NCBI GenBank assembly: GCA_963810525.1
Contig: CAWENB010000002.1
Span: forward strand, 62,001 to 126,000
Source: JAICLK01 sp963810525
GTDB taxonomy: Bacteria; Patescibacteriota; Saccharimonadia; Saccharimonadales; UBA4665
Reading direction: 5' to 3'
DNA: 64,000 nt
Shown here: positions 25,795 through 35,335 of the stretch, one piece after another
How positions within the stretch are numbered: the first letter of the stretch is position 1
Layout: the number at the start of each line of letters is the position of its first letter
The notes under the pieces: model-generated
The model's input: only the letters and a program-made list of their open reading frames with translations
The model's database searches: none
What the model was told of the DNA's origin: nothing
Translations under genes and position numbers: made by a program

Positions 25795-28695
25795 TTATTT
25801 CACCAGTCCTCTATTTAATCTATACTCCCCATAAATAATCACGTTGCTCCATCCGATTGGGCTAACATGGGCCAGCAGAGACAAGCCAACACCCGCTTCA
25901 TCGGGGTTATGTTCTTTCACCACTCTGCTCATCTCTTTTGCTTGCCAGTAAATAATGGCTGCCATTATCAGTGTCGTACAGTTGCCTGAACTGTTAACCT
26001 CTTCCAAGCTGCGACCTTTCAGCCGCCCGTGGTTGCCGTAGGTAATATCTCTGGCCAGCTGGTGAATCTGCTCAACCTTGAGTAGTCCTCTCCTGGCTCG
26101 CTTCCGTCTTGCGGGATCGCTCATCCAGAGCAGGATATGCTCGGTCTTGAGCACTCTGCCTAACTCCACGTTAGCCCTATAAAAATTGTTCTTTTCTGTA
26201 AATGAGGTCAATCGTTTCAGCGCTGTTGAGGCAGTAACCTGACCGGCCGCTAGTGACGCATAAAACTGCCCGATGCGATCCCATTGGTCAACGATGTAGC
26301 TCATCTTGGTGGTATGATTGGCTCCCTTGAGCAGGGCATCCAGGCTGCCATAGTTTTTATCCTGGTCGATCTTATACAGCCACTGCGTCTTGATGTTCTT
26401 GATCCGGGGCGTAAATGTCTTGCCCAGCATAGCAAACGCGGCGAAGTTAACCTCGTCATAGCCGTGCGTATCGGTGTAGTGCTCTTCGATCTCCAGATCA
26501 CTGACGTTATAGAGGTGCCCATCCAGGACTTTCGAGAAATCCCTGTCAGTCGCTTCTTTAGCCAGGTTGTAAAAGGGTGCGAAGTTATCAGCTACAAAGG
26601 TATAGAACTCAAGCGCGAAGTCGTTGAGCTTATGGCTGAACGTACGATGCAGCGTTTTGTTATGGTAGCCGAACCGCTGCCCGTCGCTACCGGATGTCTT
26701 ACCGGTTCCCCAGACTTTGGTTATCTCAATGCCGCCAATACCATTGACCACCTGAGCAAGTGCCTGCCGCTGGGCGTCATCTGTAATTTGCCAATCAAAG
26801 ATATGCTTGATCTGTTTGTAACTTATGCCACTGATCATCTGTGCCATAAGGTGGGGCCCAATGTTGCAGCCATAAGCCATTATTGAGGTGATGATCGAAC
26901 AGATGTCTTCAGATGATCGGTCGTGCCTACGGGTTGCCGGTAGAAAAGCGTTGGTGAAATGAAGCTCGTTGTCTACCTCTATAAGCAGGTCAGGTAGTTT
27001 GATCGTCCGCATATGCCCAGCCAGCCACTGATTGAGTTTTCCCAATTGTTGCTTTTTGGCTTCGCTGAGCTCATCAGCCGGGTCCTTGGACAGCACCCAG
27101 CCGCTCTCTCCTACGCTGGCAAACGTATTGTCTTCCTTTTGCCCTAAGAAGTGGTCAAAAGCTCTCTGAAGCCTGGCCTCAAGATACTGGGGTACTTCTT
27201 GGGCGTTAACAGGAAGCTTTGCCCTCAGAAAAAATGCTTCGCGCAAGGTTGCCCATTGCTCCATCGGCATAAAAAAGTCGTCCAGCTTCCCGAACCGCTT
27301 GCTATCTTTTATGGCCAAGTTGCCACATTTAATCTGGTCACGAAGCGCAGTAAGAATCGCTACCTCATATCGCCGACGGTTGATCTCCCCGCCCTCTTTA
27401 ACGGCTGCTATTGTTGTCTTGGGCAGAAAATCCAAGACACTGTCCTCTGGTACGGTGCGTCTGGTATCCTGAACCAGTTCGCGGACAATCTGAAGTGCGG
27501 ATAGCAGCGAGTCGTTACCTGTAGGGGCAAGCTCCAGCTCTAGTTTTTCCAGTAGCGGCTTAGCCATTTGCCGCAGGTAACTAAAACGGTCGGCGACGAT
27601 ATTCAGGTCGTGGCTGTAGCGGCCGGTCAGTAGGTTTTCTAGTTCGTTAATCTGTGCTTGCAACTCTTCGGCGGGGTATGCTTTGAGTAGCGTAGCGATA
27701 TCTGTCGTACCCGCTGCTATTGCAAGCAACTCGCTACAGAGCTTCTTATGGCTGGCCAGGTATGAGCGTGTAAGCTTCCGTTTTGATCTGTTGTACGTCT
27801 CAATCGTGATGTCCGCCTGGGTGTACATGGCGTTGATAGTTTTGTGATACATATCGAAGATGTGATCGGTGGTTTTCTGATAGGCTTCCCGTAAGAAGCA
27901 GGTTAGCGAAGTGTACCTGTTAGCCGGAGCAAGCTCCCTTAATTTGTAGGCGTCGCAGCGCAAGACATAGCTACTCAGGTACCGCTTATAGTTGTTGTTC
28001 AGCCAACCAAGATCAATCTGTAATACTCCCGTTTGTTCTATCAGACTGAGCTTGTCGGCCAGTAGCTTCATCGCCGCCACTGAAGATTTACGGGGGACGT
28101 CTTTTATCTGGTACAGCTTAGAATATACTCGGCTATCAACGATAAGAAGATCATCCAAGGATTGCTTGAGCTCTGGGGTAAGCACATTGAATACCCGTTC
28201 AAATATAGTCGTTCGGGCGTTATCCCGTAGAGCCTGGATTAAACGTTCTAAAGTATAGTCTGACGGGTTGAGTGTTTTTCTCTCTTTTAAGAACTCCGTT
28301 GTCCGGATAAGCAGCGATTCGGTCGGCTGTATCTGTTGAGCCTGCTGGAATAGATAGTCATTGAGCGCAACTCGTGTAGCTTGGCTAAACTTTTCAACTT
28401 GCAAAGAGCCCCTGATAATCTCCTGTTGCCGAGAAAACGTAACCTGTTGCGAAGCGTAGGTAAGGAGCCGCTCTACGGGCACATCAAGCTGCACGGCTAC
28501 AAAAGTCGCCAGCTCTTCTACCACTATGAAGGGACTCTGAGCCGGAAACCGGTTGAACAGTTTGACATAACAGAGCTGGTACGCAACCCCCAGTTTATTA
28601 TGCGAGCCTCGGCAAGTGTTAATGAGAGCCATATCCTCATCCGATAGCTTCGCTACTCTGGCCAGCTGATCCTGGGTGAAGTTTATTTTGTTCAT
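25795..28695 (-). CDS. tnpA: Tn3 family transposase
   Basis: Catalyses replicative transposition by binding the 38-bp ends. At 966 residues from ATG 28695 (GTG 28719 would add eight) it has the usual length. The N-terminal DUF4158-type binding region begins NFTQDQLARVAKLSDED and includes KLGVAYQLCYVKLF. The DDE core is recognised from TSGSDGQRFGYHNKTLH, YTDTHGYDEVNFA and the C-terminal VNSSGNCTTLIMAAIIYW. Stop lies 10 bp from the internal terminal repeat at 25748. It is divergent from the resolvase gene, with a res-like intergenic region in between. No frameshift seen, so probably functional. Confidence 0.95.
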   Translation of the reverse strand: MNKINFTQDQLARVAKLSDEDMALINTCRGSHNKLGVAYQLCYVKLFNRFPAQSPFIVVEELATFVAVQLDVPVERLLTYASQQVTFSRQQEIIRGSLQVEKFSQATRVALNDYLFQQAQQIQPTESLLIRTTEFLKERKTLNPSDYTLERLIQALRDNARTTIFERVFNVLTPELKQSLDDLLIVDSRVYSKLYQIKDVPRKSSVAAMKLLADKLSLIEQTGVLQIDLGWLNNNYKRYLSSYVLRCDAYKLRELAPANRYTSLTCFLREAYQKTTDHIFDMYHKTINAMYTQADITIETYNRSKRKLTRSYLASHKKLCSELLAIAAGTTDIATLLKAYPAEELQAQINELENLLTGRYSHDLNIVADRFSYLRQMAKPLLEKLELELAPTGNDSLLSALQIVRELVQDTRRTVPEDSVLDFLPKTTIAAVKEGGEINRRRYEVAILTALRDQIKCGNLAIKDSKRFGKLDDFFMPMEQWATLREAFFLRAKLPVNAQEVPQYLEARLQRAFDHFLGQKEDNTFASVGESGWVLSKDPADELSEAKKQQLGKLNQWLAGHMRTIKLPDLLIEVDNELHFTNAFLPATRRHDRSSEDICSIITSIMAYGCNIGPHLMAQMISGISYKQIKHIFDWQITDDAQRQALAQVVNGIGGIEITKVWGTGKTSGSDGQRFGYHNKTLHRTFSHKLNDFALEFYTFVADNFAPFYNLAKEATDRDFSKVLDGHLYNVSDLEIEEHYTDTHGYDEVNFAAFAMLGKTFTPRIKNIKTQWLYKIDQDKNYGSLDALLKGANHTTKMSYIVDQWDRIGQFYASLAAGQVTASTALKRLTSFTEKNNFYRANVELGRVLKTEHILLWMSDPARRKRARRGLLKVEQIHQLARDITYGNHGRLKGRSLEEVNSSGNCTTLIMAAIIYWQAKEMSRVVKEHNPDEAGVGLSLLAHVSPIGWSNVIIYGEYRLNRGLVK

Positions 28696-28721
28696 GCTAA
28701 ACGTCCGTTTCTCCACCACTT

Positions 28722-28815
28722 ATTTGATATATATAAATACGGCTTTCTTTTGACAAGAGAGCTGTATAAAATATATCGCACAGTACTATTTCACTGACAG
28801 GTAGCTAAAAACACT
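28722..28815. promoter_or_regulatory. tnpA-tnpR intergenic region with resolvase promoter, likely res site
   Basis: TTGACA at 28750-28755 and TATATC at 28772-28777 (16-bp spacer) form a rightward promoter for the resolvase. An AT-rich near-palindrome (TATTTGATATATATAAATA, about 28721-28739) is a plausible resolvase binding site. Position between divergent tnpA and resolvase is where res lies in Tn3 relatives; exact subsites were not resolved. Confidence 0.5.
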
Positions 28816-29433
28816 ATGATTTACGCCTACATCCGCGTTTCCACTGACAAGCAGACGACCGAGAACCAACGGTTCGAGATATTGAAGTTTGCCGATGAGA
28901 AAAAACTGACGGTTGATACCTGGATCGAGGAGACTATTAGCAGCACCAAGAAGCTTGACGAGCGCAAGCTCGGTACACTGATCGAGCAAATGGGCAAGGA
29001 TGATGTTCTGCTGGTGACCGAGCTCTCTAGGTTAGGCAGGTCAATTATGGAGGTCATGAGCATTCTCAACGTCCTGATGGAAAAACAGGTAAAAGTGTTC
29101 ACCGCTAAAGAACGTTATGAGCTAGGGAATAACATAAACTCCAAGGTCTTGGCATTCGCTTTCTCCCTGTCGGCTGAGATAGAGCGCAGCATGATTTCCT
29201 CCCGTACCAAAGAGGCTCTGGCCAGAAGGAAGAGCGAGGGCAAACAATTGGGTCGGCCGAAGGGTCGGCTATCTACCACCGTCAAACTGACGGGCAAGGA
29301 TGATGTGATTAAGGAGTTGCTGAGAAAGAAGATATCTGACTCAGCTATTGCCCGGATACTTGAGGTGAATAGGATTACTCTGAGGAATTATGTGAATTCG
29401 AGGGGGCTTCGAGAGCCACTAAGACAAGAGTAA
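28816..29433 (+). CDS. tnpR: serine resolvase/invertase
   Basis: A 205-residue serine recombinase that would resolve the cointegrate formed by tnpA. Catalytic Ser9 lies in YIRVSTDKQ; the family motifs TELSRLGRS and AEIERSMISSRTKEAL are intact, followed by GRPKGR and a C-terminal HTH (SDSAIARILEVNRITLRNYV). Length and order match Tn3-type resolvases. Divergent from tnpA. Moderate-GC codon use similar to tnpA. Confidence 0.93.
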   Translation: MIYAYIRVSTDKQTTENQRFEILKFADEKKLTVDTWIEETISSTKKLDERKLGTLIEQMGKDDVLLVTELSRLGRSIMEVMSILNVLMEKQVKVFTAKERYELGNNINSKVLAFAFSLSAEIERSMISSRTKEALARRKSEGKQLGRPKGRLSTTVKLTGKDDVIKELLRKKISDSAIARILEVNRITLRNYVNSRGLREPLRQE

Positions 29434-29880
29434 GAACTCGCTCCTATCTTTTTAGTGGGTACCTGGGTGACTATCAAACTATCAACTAACGCATGCGGGT
29501 GACGCTGGTACCGTTTGATGCATGTACACGCAAGGCTGCTGCATATCGCATACCACCTATAGCGACAGTGAAGTGACTTCGGGAAGCGAGAGACTCTTCT
29601 CCTCGCTCAAGCATTGGCGCAAAAGCAGCGCCTCTTCCGACTGTTACCACCTGGTGCCTCGTGCCGGGTATTGCATGTGCAGTGGTGACCGAAGGCACTA
29701 TGCCACCATGCATTTGAGCCTCTGCGAGCGACACTTCATAGGCGGCCAACCTCTTACGGGACATACCTGCACGACCACTTCTCAACTTATCCGCTCCGCC
29801 AATTACAGCAGGATTAACAGATTGAACCAAGAGCGAACCGGGGGACTAAGCCTTGGCTTTACGGTATACTTACCCCCGTT
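29434..29880. other. 447-bp stretch without a supported gene
   Basis: Open frames exist on both strands (29486-29830 minus, 29522-29893 plus) but neither has a ribosome site or recognisable motif. A short rearranged or decayed segment between the resolvase and a transposase remnant. Confidence 0.5.
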
Positions 29881-30410
29881 ATGCCTTATGTGAAAGTCAG
29901 CACCTCCGCTTCCGGGGCCTGGACGGTGCAGCTCGCTACCAAGCGCTACGGCAAGTCCGTCATTCTCAGACACATCGGCTCGGCCCATACCCCGGACGAG
30001 CTCAAGCGGCTCAAGGCAGTTGCCAGGCAGGAGCTGGAGCGTCCGGCCCTAGGCCAGACCGATTTGTTTACCACCCGGCTTGACCTTGACCGGGTACGGG
30101 TCGTCTCTCACAAACCTGAATACCTGGAGCGGATCATCGCCCACTACTACAACCTGCTGGGCTTTTCTGAGCTGGGCCACCGCTGCTGTTCGATCTGGTG
30201 CTCATGCGTATCTACCAACCGTGTTCTAAATTACGCTCCCTACGGCTCCTGGAGGCACAATTCGGTAGGAGCTACTCGTTTCAGGCCGCTTACCGTTTGC
30301 TGGCTAAATTGGCCGAGGACAAACACAGAAGTAGAACGAAGCTGGAGCAACAGCTGTACGCGGCCCACCAAACCCACTACGGTAGGGTAAAATTAAACAA
30401 ACAGGCGTAA
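29881..30410 (+). pseudogene. IS1634/IS4-type transposase remnant
   Basis: The N-terminus (MPYVKVSTSASGAWTVQLA, YGKSVILRHIGSAHTPDEL) is the typical opening of IS1634-like transposases. Around 30170-30190 the frame shifts: the first frame degrades while another continues sensibly with LLFDLVLMRIYQPCSKLRSL and AYRLLAKLAEDKH, then stops at 30410. The catalytic core is absent, so only about one third of a transposase remains. Confidence 0.75.
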
Positions 30411-30790
30411 AGTTCCACGGAAAATGGCCTACCTCCCCGCACGTATACCCTAAGCCGTGATGCTGGTCGCCCTTCTTCGTTCTTCCAAGCTGCTCTGTAG
30501 TAGCTCGTAGCGTTGTGGCAAATTACTCTTACCGCCTCGGGCCAGCGCATCCTCTACACTGCTAAACTCCTTGAACGTAGCATATGCGATACCGCTTTCC
30601 AGAAGCCTATCATGTGTCGTAACGACAGGCGTTACCAGCGCTGCCGTGCGCGCCTGGTCGGCGTTACATCTATAACCCTCATATCTTCGAGCTTTCGTCC
30701 ATGCCAGTTAATCCACCAGTGGTCATCAATAAGCGGCCCGAGAGCTGAACCGCCCAGTGTCCTTTGCACTGCAACGACTCTCCCTGCTGC
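30411..30790. other. 380-bp stretch without a supported gene
   Basis: No convincing coding frame, RNA fold or repeat was seen. It lies between the transposase remnant and the J-domain-like reading frame and may be part of the same decayed zone. Confidence 0.4.
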
Positions 30791-31231
30791 CATGCTGCCT
30801 GCCTCAGACTTAGACGACAATACGTCACTGATATTAGAAGCAATGACAACGATGCAAAGATTAAAGAAATAAAGGAAGCGTATACAATACTTACCACTAA
30901 GCGCCCAGATTATGACCAGGTATGGGTGATAGAGTCTGCCCGCAAGAATTACATAAAAAAGTACGGTACTGAACCGCCGCCAATAGACCTGCCTGATGAT
31001 TATTCAGGTGAACGGCATGCAGCGCCTAGCAGCACAAAACTGAAGTACGCCGCTGATTTTGATGCAAACCCGCCTATGGACACGGAACCAGTGGACAAGG
31101 TAGAAGCATCAATAGGAGCAGTATATAGTTGGCCAGAGATTTGGTACGCAGTTATGAAGTGGTTGATGTGGCACCCGAAGACAGCAATAGGAATTGGGAT
31201 AATAATGTTGCTGATTTTGGTGCATCTTTAA
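30764..31231 (+). CDS. truncated J-domain-like membrane protein
   Basis: A 155-codon frame. The first 20-odd residues look non-native. Then NDNDAKIKEIKEAYTILTTK followed by RPDYDQVW resembles the last helices of a DnaJ J-domain, but the HPD-containing part is missing. An acidic linker and a C-terminal membrane span (AIGIGIIMLLILVHL) follow. Probably a 5'-truncated gene joined to unrelated DNA near 30800. Tail-anchored topology is inferred. Confidence 0.45.
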   Translation: MHCNDSPCCHAACLRLRRQYVTDIRSNDNDAKIKEIKEAYTILTTKRPDYDQVWVIESARKNYIKKYGTEPPPIDLPDDYSGERHAAPSSTKLKYAADFDANPPMDTEPVDKVEASIGAVYSWPEIWYAVMKWLMWHPKTAIGIGIIMLLILVHL

Positions 31232-31281
31232 GGGAGCACTTCAAATGTCATTGCTTCCGGCCTTTGATAAACTATTGTCAC

Positions 31282-31794
31282 ATGACTAAAGAAAACCAAA
31301 TACATATTCTAGGTGTAGATATTGGTAAAGTTATTATTACTGGTGACACCGATAGCCCTGACAGGTCTATGTTTGGTAAAGACTTTCTTCAAAGTCCAGA
31401 GGTAGAAGGAGCCGTTGAGATCCTCAAATATCTAGTCAGTAGCCCAAGATGGGTGCAGGTATATTTAATATCTAAATGTGGTGAAGATATGCAGAAGCGT
31501 ACATTATCTTGGCTCGAAGCCCATGATTTTTATAACCGCACAGGCATAGCCAGGGAAAATGTTTACTTCTGCCGTGAACGCTCTGATAAGGCAGGCATAG
31601 CCAGGAGGCTATCAGTTACATATTTTATAGATGACAGAATTGATGTCCTCAAAAGCATGCCTCAACAGGTGCGGGTAAAGATACTCTTTGACCCGGATAA
31701 TAAGGTAAAAACTAGAAATGATATGGCTATAGCTAGGGATTGGCAAGAAGTTTACTCTATTTTGACAAACAAAAACTGGCCGACTACCGCTTAG
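31282..31794 (+). CDS. HAD-superfamily phosphatase-like protein
   Basis: About 170 residues from ATG 31282. The first strand HILGVDIGKVIITG resembles HAD motif I (DxDx), though the second Asp reads Gly-Lys, and YFIDDRIDVLKSMP is a good motif IV. The middle contains VYLISKCGEDMQKRTLSWL, typical of nucleotidase-like HADs. Substitution at motif I makes catalysis uncertain. It is convergent with the YcaO-like gene, 8 bp apart. The open frame begins upstream at 31129 but that part overlaps the previous gene. Confidence 0.6.
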   Translation: MTKENQIHILGVDIGKVIITGDTDSPDRSMFGKDFLQSPEVEGAVEILKYLVSSPRWVQVYLISKCGEDMQKRTLSWLEAHDFYNRTGIARENVYFCRERSDKAGIARRLSVTYFIDDRIDVLKSMPQQVRVKILFDPDNKVKTRNDMAIARDWQEVYSILTNKNWPTTA

Positions 31795-31802
31795 AAGCCC
31801 CA

Positions 31803-32633
31803 TTAGTAGTTATATTGCGTAAGAACACATACCTTTTCTCCTTGTTTTTTGACTTTCTCAGCCAGCTCGTATGAGTATCCTTCAAGGGGTTCTTTTAAAT
31901 ACACCCACACAACGTAACCCTCTGGATGTGACTCAACATGCGTTTGTTTGTCAGAGAAAAATTGAGCTAGATTATGCGGTTTTAATCGATCTGCATCTCT
32001 GAGGCTGATACTCCGAGAATTTGATATGTTATCGGCACGCCTACGCAATTCTGCAATGTCCCAATAAGGAGGGGAATTAGGGCTATTCTCACGCAACCAG
32101 ACTGAGGCAGCCCAGGATTGAATGGATTCAAAAAATGCTTTTTTTGCAGCATTATTGGCGTTACCTGAACAGCCACCGCCAAGCACAATAAAAGGAAAAT
32201 CAGATCTGTTTTCGAGAATAGATACAGCGACATACCCTGCATTGCAAACAGATTCAACGTAGCCTACTGAAAACTGAAGCTTTTGCTGGTCTACTTGGTA
32301 AGTAGACATCAGTTTTTGAATAAACTTGTCATTTGCGCGTGCCAAGACCGGACGCCTGAAAGCCCACCAAGCGGCAAGCGATAATCTTTCAATTGCTTCA
32401 AACTGAGCATTTTGAACTGCCTTCCGTTTGTCAGTATGGGCAGCGCTAGAAATGAAACCCGGTTTTTGATAGGCCGAGGCGTCCATCTCAAGTTTTTCCA
32501 TGCCAGCCTTAATACGCAATAGTGAATCAGAGTCATCTCCGGTAGAAGCAGGTTGGAACTGTTGCGCTGATGACCCTTTTACTCGCACCGTCGTAACATT
32601 CGCTACCGGTGTGCGAATCTCCAGAAACCTCAT
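31803..32633 (-). CDS. YcaO-like protein
   Basis: A 276-residue protein with two blocks spaced as in YcaO ATP-dependent cyclodehydratases: ISSAAHTDKRKAVQNAQFEA then IERL (E79 and E82) and GGGCSGNANNAAKKAFFESI then Q172 (E169 and Q172). YcaO enzymes activate peptide backbone amides to make azolines, thioamides and amidines in RiPPs. It is shorter than stand-alone YcaO proteins (about 400) and lacks the proline-rich C-terminus, so assignment is tentative. Last gene of a minus-strand set: ABC-F ATPase, 87-bp gap, unknown protein, 12-bp gap, this gene. Confidence 0.45.
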   Translation of the reverse strand: MRFLEIRTPVANVTTVRVKGSSAQQFQPASTGDDSDSLLRIKAGMEKLEMDASAYQKPGFISSAAHTDKRKAVQNAQFEAIERLSLAAWWAFRRPVLARANDKFIQKLMSTYQVDQQKLQFSVGYVESVCNAGYVAVSILENRSDFPFIVLGGGCSGNANNAAKKAFFESIQSWAASVWLRENSPNSPPYWDIAELRRRADNISNSRSISLRDADRLKPHNLAQFFSDKQTHVESHPEGYVVWVYLKEPLEGYSYELAEKVKKQGEKVCVLTQYNY

Positions 32634-32645
32634 AGCAGGGGCTTA

Positions 32646-33155
32646 TTACACTAAGTATGTAACGGCAGCAAATCGAGTAGCAAACTGTGTTTGCCATGCC
32701 ATTGTAGTATTGATAGCGCTTACCGCAGCAACAAGGAAGTCAGTGACAGTAGGCCTATCCCAAATAGCCTTCTGAAGCGATTCCATTTCTGACACCTGTG
32801 CTAATTCTGTTTGAGCGCGTGAGATAACCTCAGCAGCCAGTCCAATATTTTCAAGTTGTGCTGTGAAGTCATAATTATCAGGTGTGATCATACCCCACAA
32901 TGCCGATACCGTGCCGAGCTGTGACTGTGCATCACCGAAAGCTTGCTCACTTTGTTCCAAGAACCCTAGAGCCTGGTCTAAACTTCCATCACCCATAATA
33001 GCTCTCTCAATTTGCGTGTTTGCCATGTAGAAACTAGAAATACCGTCAAATAGAGTACCACTATACTTCGCCAGTTTGCGGGTGTACTCTTTCACCAAAC
33101 TGGGGTTAACCTTATTTTCCTTCCCCTTAGGGAGCTTACAATTTATTCCGCCCAT
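32646..33155 (-). CDS. hypothetical helical protein in ABC-F/YcaO-like operon
   Basis: 169 residues starting MGGINCKLPKGKENK, preceded by AAAGGG as ribosome site. Mostly amphipathic helices (NPSLVKEYTRKLAKYSG, AEVISRAQTELAQVSEME) with a more hydrophobic C-terminus (VAAVSAINTTMAW). No family recognised. Spacing of 12 bp to the YcaO-like gene suggests cotranscription. It could be a partner or substrate-binding protein of the YcaO-like protein, but nothing in its sequence proves that. Confidence 0.6.
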   Translation of the reverse strand: MGGINCKLPKGKENKVNPSLVKEYTRKLAKYSGTLFDGISSFYMANTQIERAIMGDGSLDQALGFLEQSEQAFGDAQSQLGTVSALWGMITPDNYDFTAQLENIGLAAEVISRAQTELAQVSEMESLQKAIWDRPTVTDFLVAAVSAINTTMAWQTQFATRFAAVTYLV

Positions 33156-33242
33156 AATGGTACCCTTTCTACGTTCGCCCTAGATAAGACGTCTAGCATC
33201 TTACTATTCTAATTATCTCATATTTGTAAAGTAATAGACTGC

Positions 33243-34859
33243 TCACTGGGTCAATAATATTTCGTGGTCAACGCCTAAATTATCGAGGAAATCTCTGTCG
33301 TGAGATACAACAATAGCACTACCCTGATAAGATGTTAGAGCCGATTCGAGCGCTTCAATAGTTGGTATATCCAGGTTGTTTGTTGGCTCGTCCAAAATGA
33401 TAAGGTTTGCTTGGTTTGCCACGATTGCCGCCAATAAAATTTTCGCACGTTCACCACCACTTAATTTCTCTGCTGGCACGCTACTCATTACCTCTTTAGT
33501 TATATTGAATCGTACAAGTAAATGTATTGCTTCATGTAATTCAAGCTGTGGCGCAAGAAGGCGGAGGTTTTCTACGGCGCTATTGTCTCTAAGAGGCACT
33601 GACTGTTGCTGATCCATATAAACTACTATTGCTTCTTTGCCAAGCCTGTAGGAGCCGGAGTGAAGGGGCAACTCGCCAGCCAATGCTTTTAACAAAGAAG
33701 TCTTTCCAACTCCGTTATCTCCACTAATAGCTAATTTATCACCGTTCTGTATATGTAAGGATAAAGGGCCGAATACCTTATCACTGCCATCATACTTGAC
33801 CGTTATCTCGTTTGCGGTAAGTAGTGTAAACCTTTTTTTGCCAGCTTCTTTTAGCGAAAAGTTAAGGTCGTGTTCTGCCTCAAGTCTATCTGGCTCTTCA
33901 AGCTGATCGAGTCGTGATGTTATACTTTGGGCTTGTCGCGACAGGCCAGCGGCCGCCTTTTCCTGCCGGAAATTGGCAGCCAATTTATCATTATCAGCTT
34001 TTGCATGTTTCCCAGCAGCGGACGCCGATCGCGCATTAGCATCTTTCGCTGCTTTGTTAAGGCGTCTTCTTTCAGCCTCATATTGGTCGTATCGCTTTGA
34101 TGCAGCCTCATTAGCCACCCTACGGCTAGTAATGTACTCATCATAGCCAAGTCCATATTGGGTCACACCTTTGCCATCACCCATAAGTTCGATAATCCTA
34201 GAAGTAGCGTTTCTCAAAAATCGCCTATCGTGTGAGACCATCATAAAAGCAGCATTTGATCTGCTAATGTACTTCTCTAGAGCTACAGTTCCATGATTGT
34301 CTAGGTTGTTTGTTGGCTCGTCTAGCAAGATAACATCATATTTTGCAGCGAATAAGGCCGCCATTGCGATGCGAGTTTTTTGTCCACCTGAAAAATTGCC
34401 CAGACTCTCATGTACATTTATATCCTTTATGCCTGCACGAGCGAGAGCTTTTTCAAGCGTAGTATCGAAATTAGCTACATGATACCTGTTGTATTTATCT
34501 AGTGCGTTTTCATAAGAAGTAAGTGTATGATCAATTTCACCTGCTTCAAGCAGTTGGCAGCTCTTGTCAAATTCTGCGCGTACGGCTGCAACGCCCGTAA
34601 CTTCCTCAATAAACCTGTACGTAGAATGATCAAGCCAGGCCGTTAAGTCCTGAGGAAGTAGACCGACTTCATAGTCATCTTTGGTTATTTTACCCTCTGT
34701 GGGTTGAATTTGACCGGCAATAATATTAAGTAAGGTGGTCTTGCCCGCTCCATTATGGCCAACTAGCCCTATTTTGTCACCCTTGTTAATAGAGAACTCA
34801 ACATCTTTAAAAATAAGATGTCCATCTATTTCGTAACCAAGGTTTTCTACATGTAACAT
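33243..34859 (-). CDS. ABC-F family ATPase
   Basis: 538 residues with two ABC domains and no membrane spans, the ABC-F layout. Walker A motifs are GHNGAGKTTLL and GDNGVGKTSLL, signatures FSGGQKTRIAMA and LSGGERAKILLA, and both Walker B segments read LLDEPTNNLD or ILDEPTNNLD. A charged linker rich in Lys, Ala and Arg (about 240-310) separates them. ABC-F proteins act on the ribosomal E site; some protect against antibiotics (Msr, Lsa, Vga) and some are translation factors. Carriage on a transposon with a possible RiPP-type gene downstream favours a protective role, but this is inference. Confidence 0.92.
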   Translation of the reverse strand: MLHVENLGYEIDGHLIFKDVEFSINKGDKIGLVGHNGAGKTTLLNIIAGQIQPTEGKITKDDYEVGLLPQDLTAWLDHSTYRFIEEVTGVAAVRAEFDKSCQLLEAGEIDHTLTSYENALDKYNRYHVANFDTTLEKALARAGIKDINVHESLGNFSGGQKTRIAMAALFAAKYDVILLDEPTNNLDNHGTVALEKYISRSNAAFMMVSHDRRFLRNATSRIIELMGDGKGVTQYGLGYDEYITSRRVANEAASKRYDQYEAERRRLNKAAKDANARSASAAGKHAKADNDKLAANFRQEKAAAGLSRQAQSITSRLDQLEEPDRLEAEHDLNFSLKEAGKKRFTLLTANEITVKYDGSDKVFGPLSLHIQNGDKLAISGDNGVGKTSLLKALAGELPLHSGSYRLGKEAIVVYMDQQQSVPLRDNSAVENLRLLAPQLELHEAIHLLVRFNITKEVMSSVPAEKLSGGERAKILLAAIVANQANLIILDEPTNNLDIPTIEALESALTSYQGSAIVVSHDRDFLDNLGVDHEILLTQ

Positions 34860-35068
34860 AAGACTATTATGAACTATTTTTATGCTATTACCAAGTCTCG
34901 ATGTAGTCTTTGTATTTACTCTTGGGGCGACAAGTTTAAAAATAGATTGCTAGGGGAGTCCCGTGTTTAAAAGTGTAGAACATATGGCGTTTGCCATAAA
35001 CTAAAATAATTGACCGATAATCATTAGCAAGTTACTATTCCATTAGTTAGGGGGGTAGTCAAGGGCAC

Positions 35069-35335
35069 ATGTTAGGTGTAGTTGTTCCGAAACTAGTTTG
35101 GTATGAGCTTACTTGGCCAAAGGAGTTGGACACCGAGCAAGTACATGAGTGGCTACAAGCTATAGGTGGCAATAATGGCAGGCAGGGCATGCGGTTCGTG
35201 GTGGTTGCTAGTTCTGGTAGTATCAAGCACTACCTAGCCCTACCCTCTTTACATGAACAAAACATATTGGAGCATGTGACTTCATTCCTGCCCGGCGTAG
35301 AAACTACCAGCCGCAGTACTTCGCGCCATGTATGA
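35069..35335 (+). CDS. N-terminal fragment resembling a conjugative transfer ATPase
   Basis: 88 codons. LVWYELTWPKELDTEQVHEW, VVVASSGSIKHYLALP and ILEHVTSFLPGVE resemble the N-terminal region of TraG/VirD4-like or helicase-type conjugation proteins of Gram-positive integrative elements. The remainder of such a protein (500+ residues, Walker motifs) is missing and the frame ends as TGA overlapping the next ATG. An AGGGGGGTAG ribosome site precedes ATG 35069. Probably a truncated cargo remnant. Confidence 0.4.
   Translation: MLGVVVPKLVWYELTWPKELDTEQVHEWLQAIGGNNGRQGMRFVVVASSGSIKHYLALPSLHEQNILEHVTSFLPGVETTSRSTSRHV

Noticed and set aside
29486..29830. 114-codon minus-strand ORF
   Set aside because: No ribosome site, no recognisable motif, and neighbouring sequence is decayed; could not be supported.
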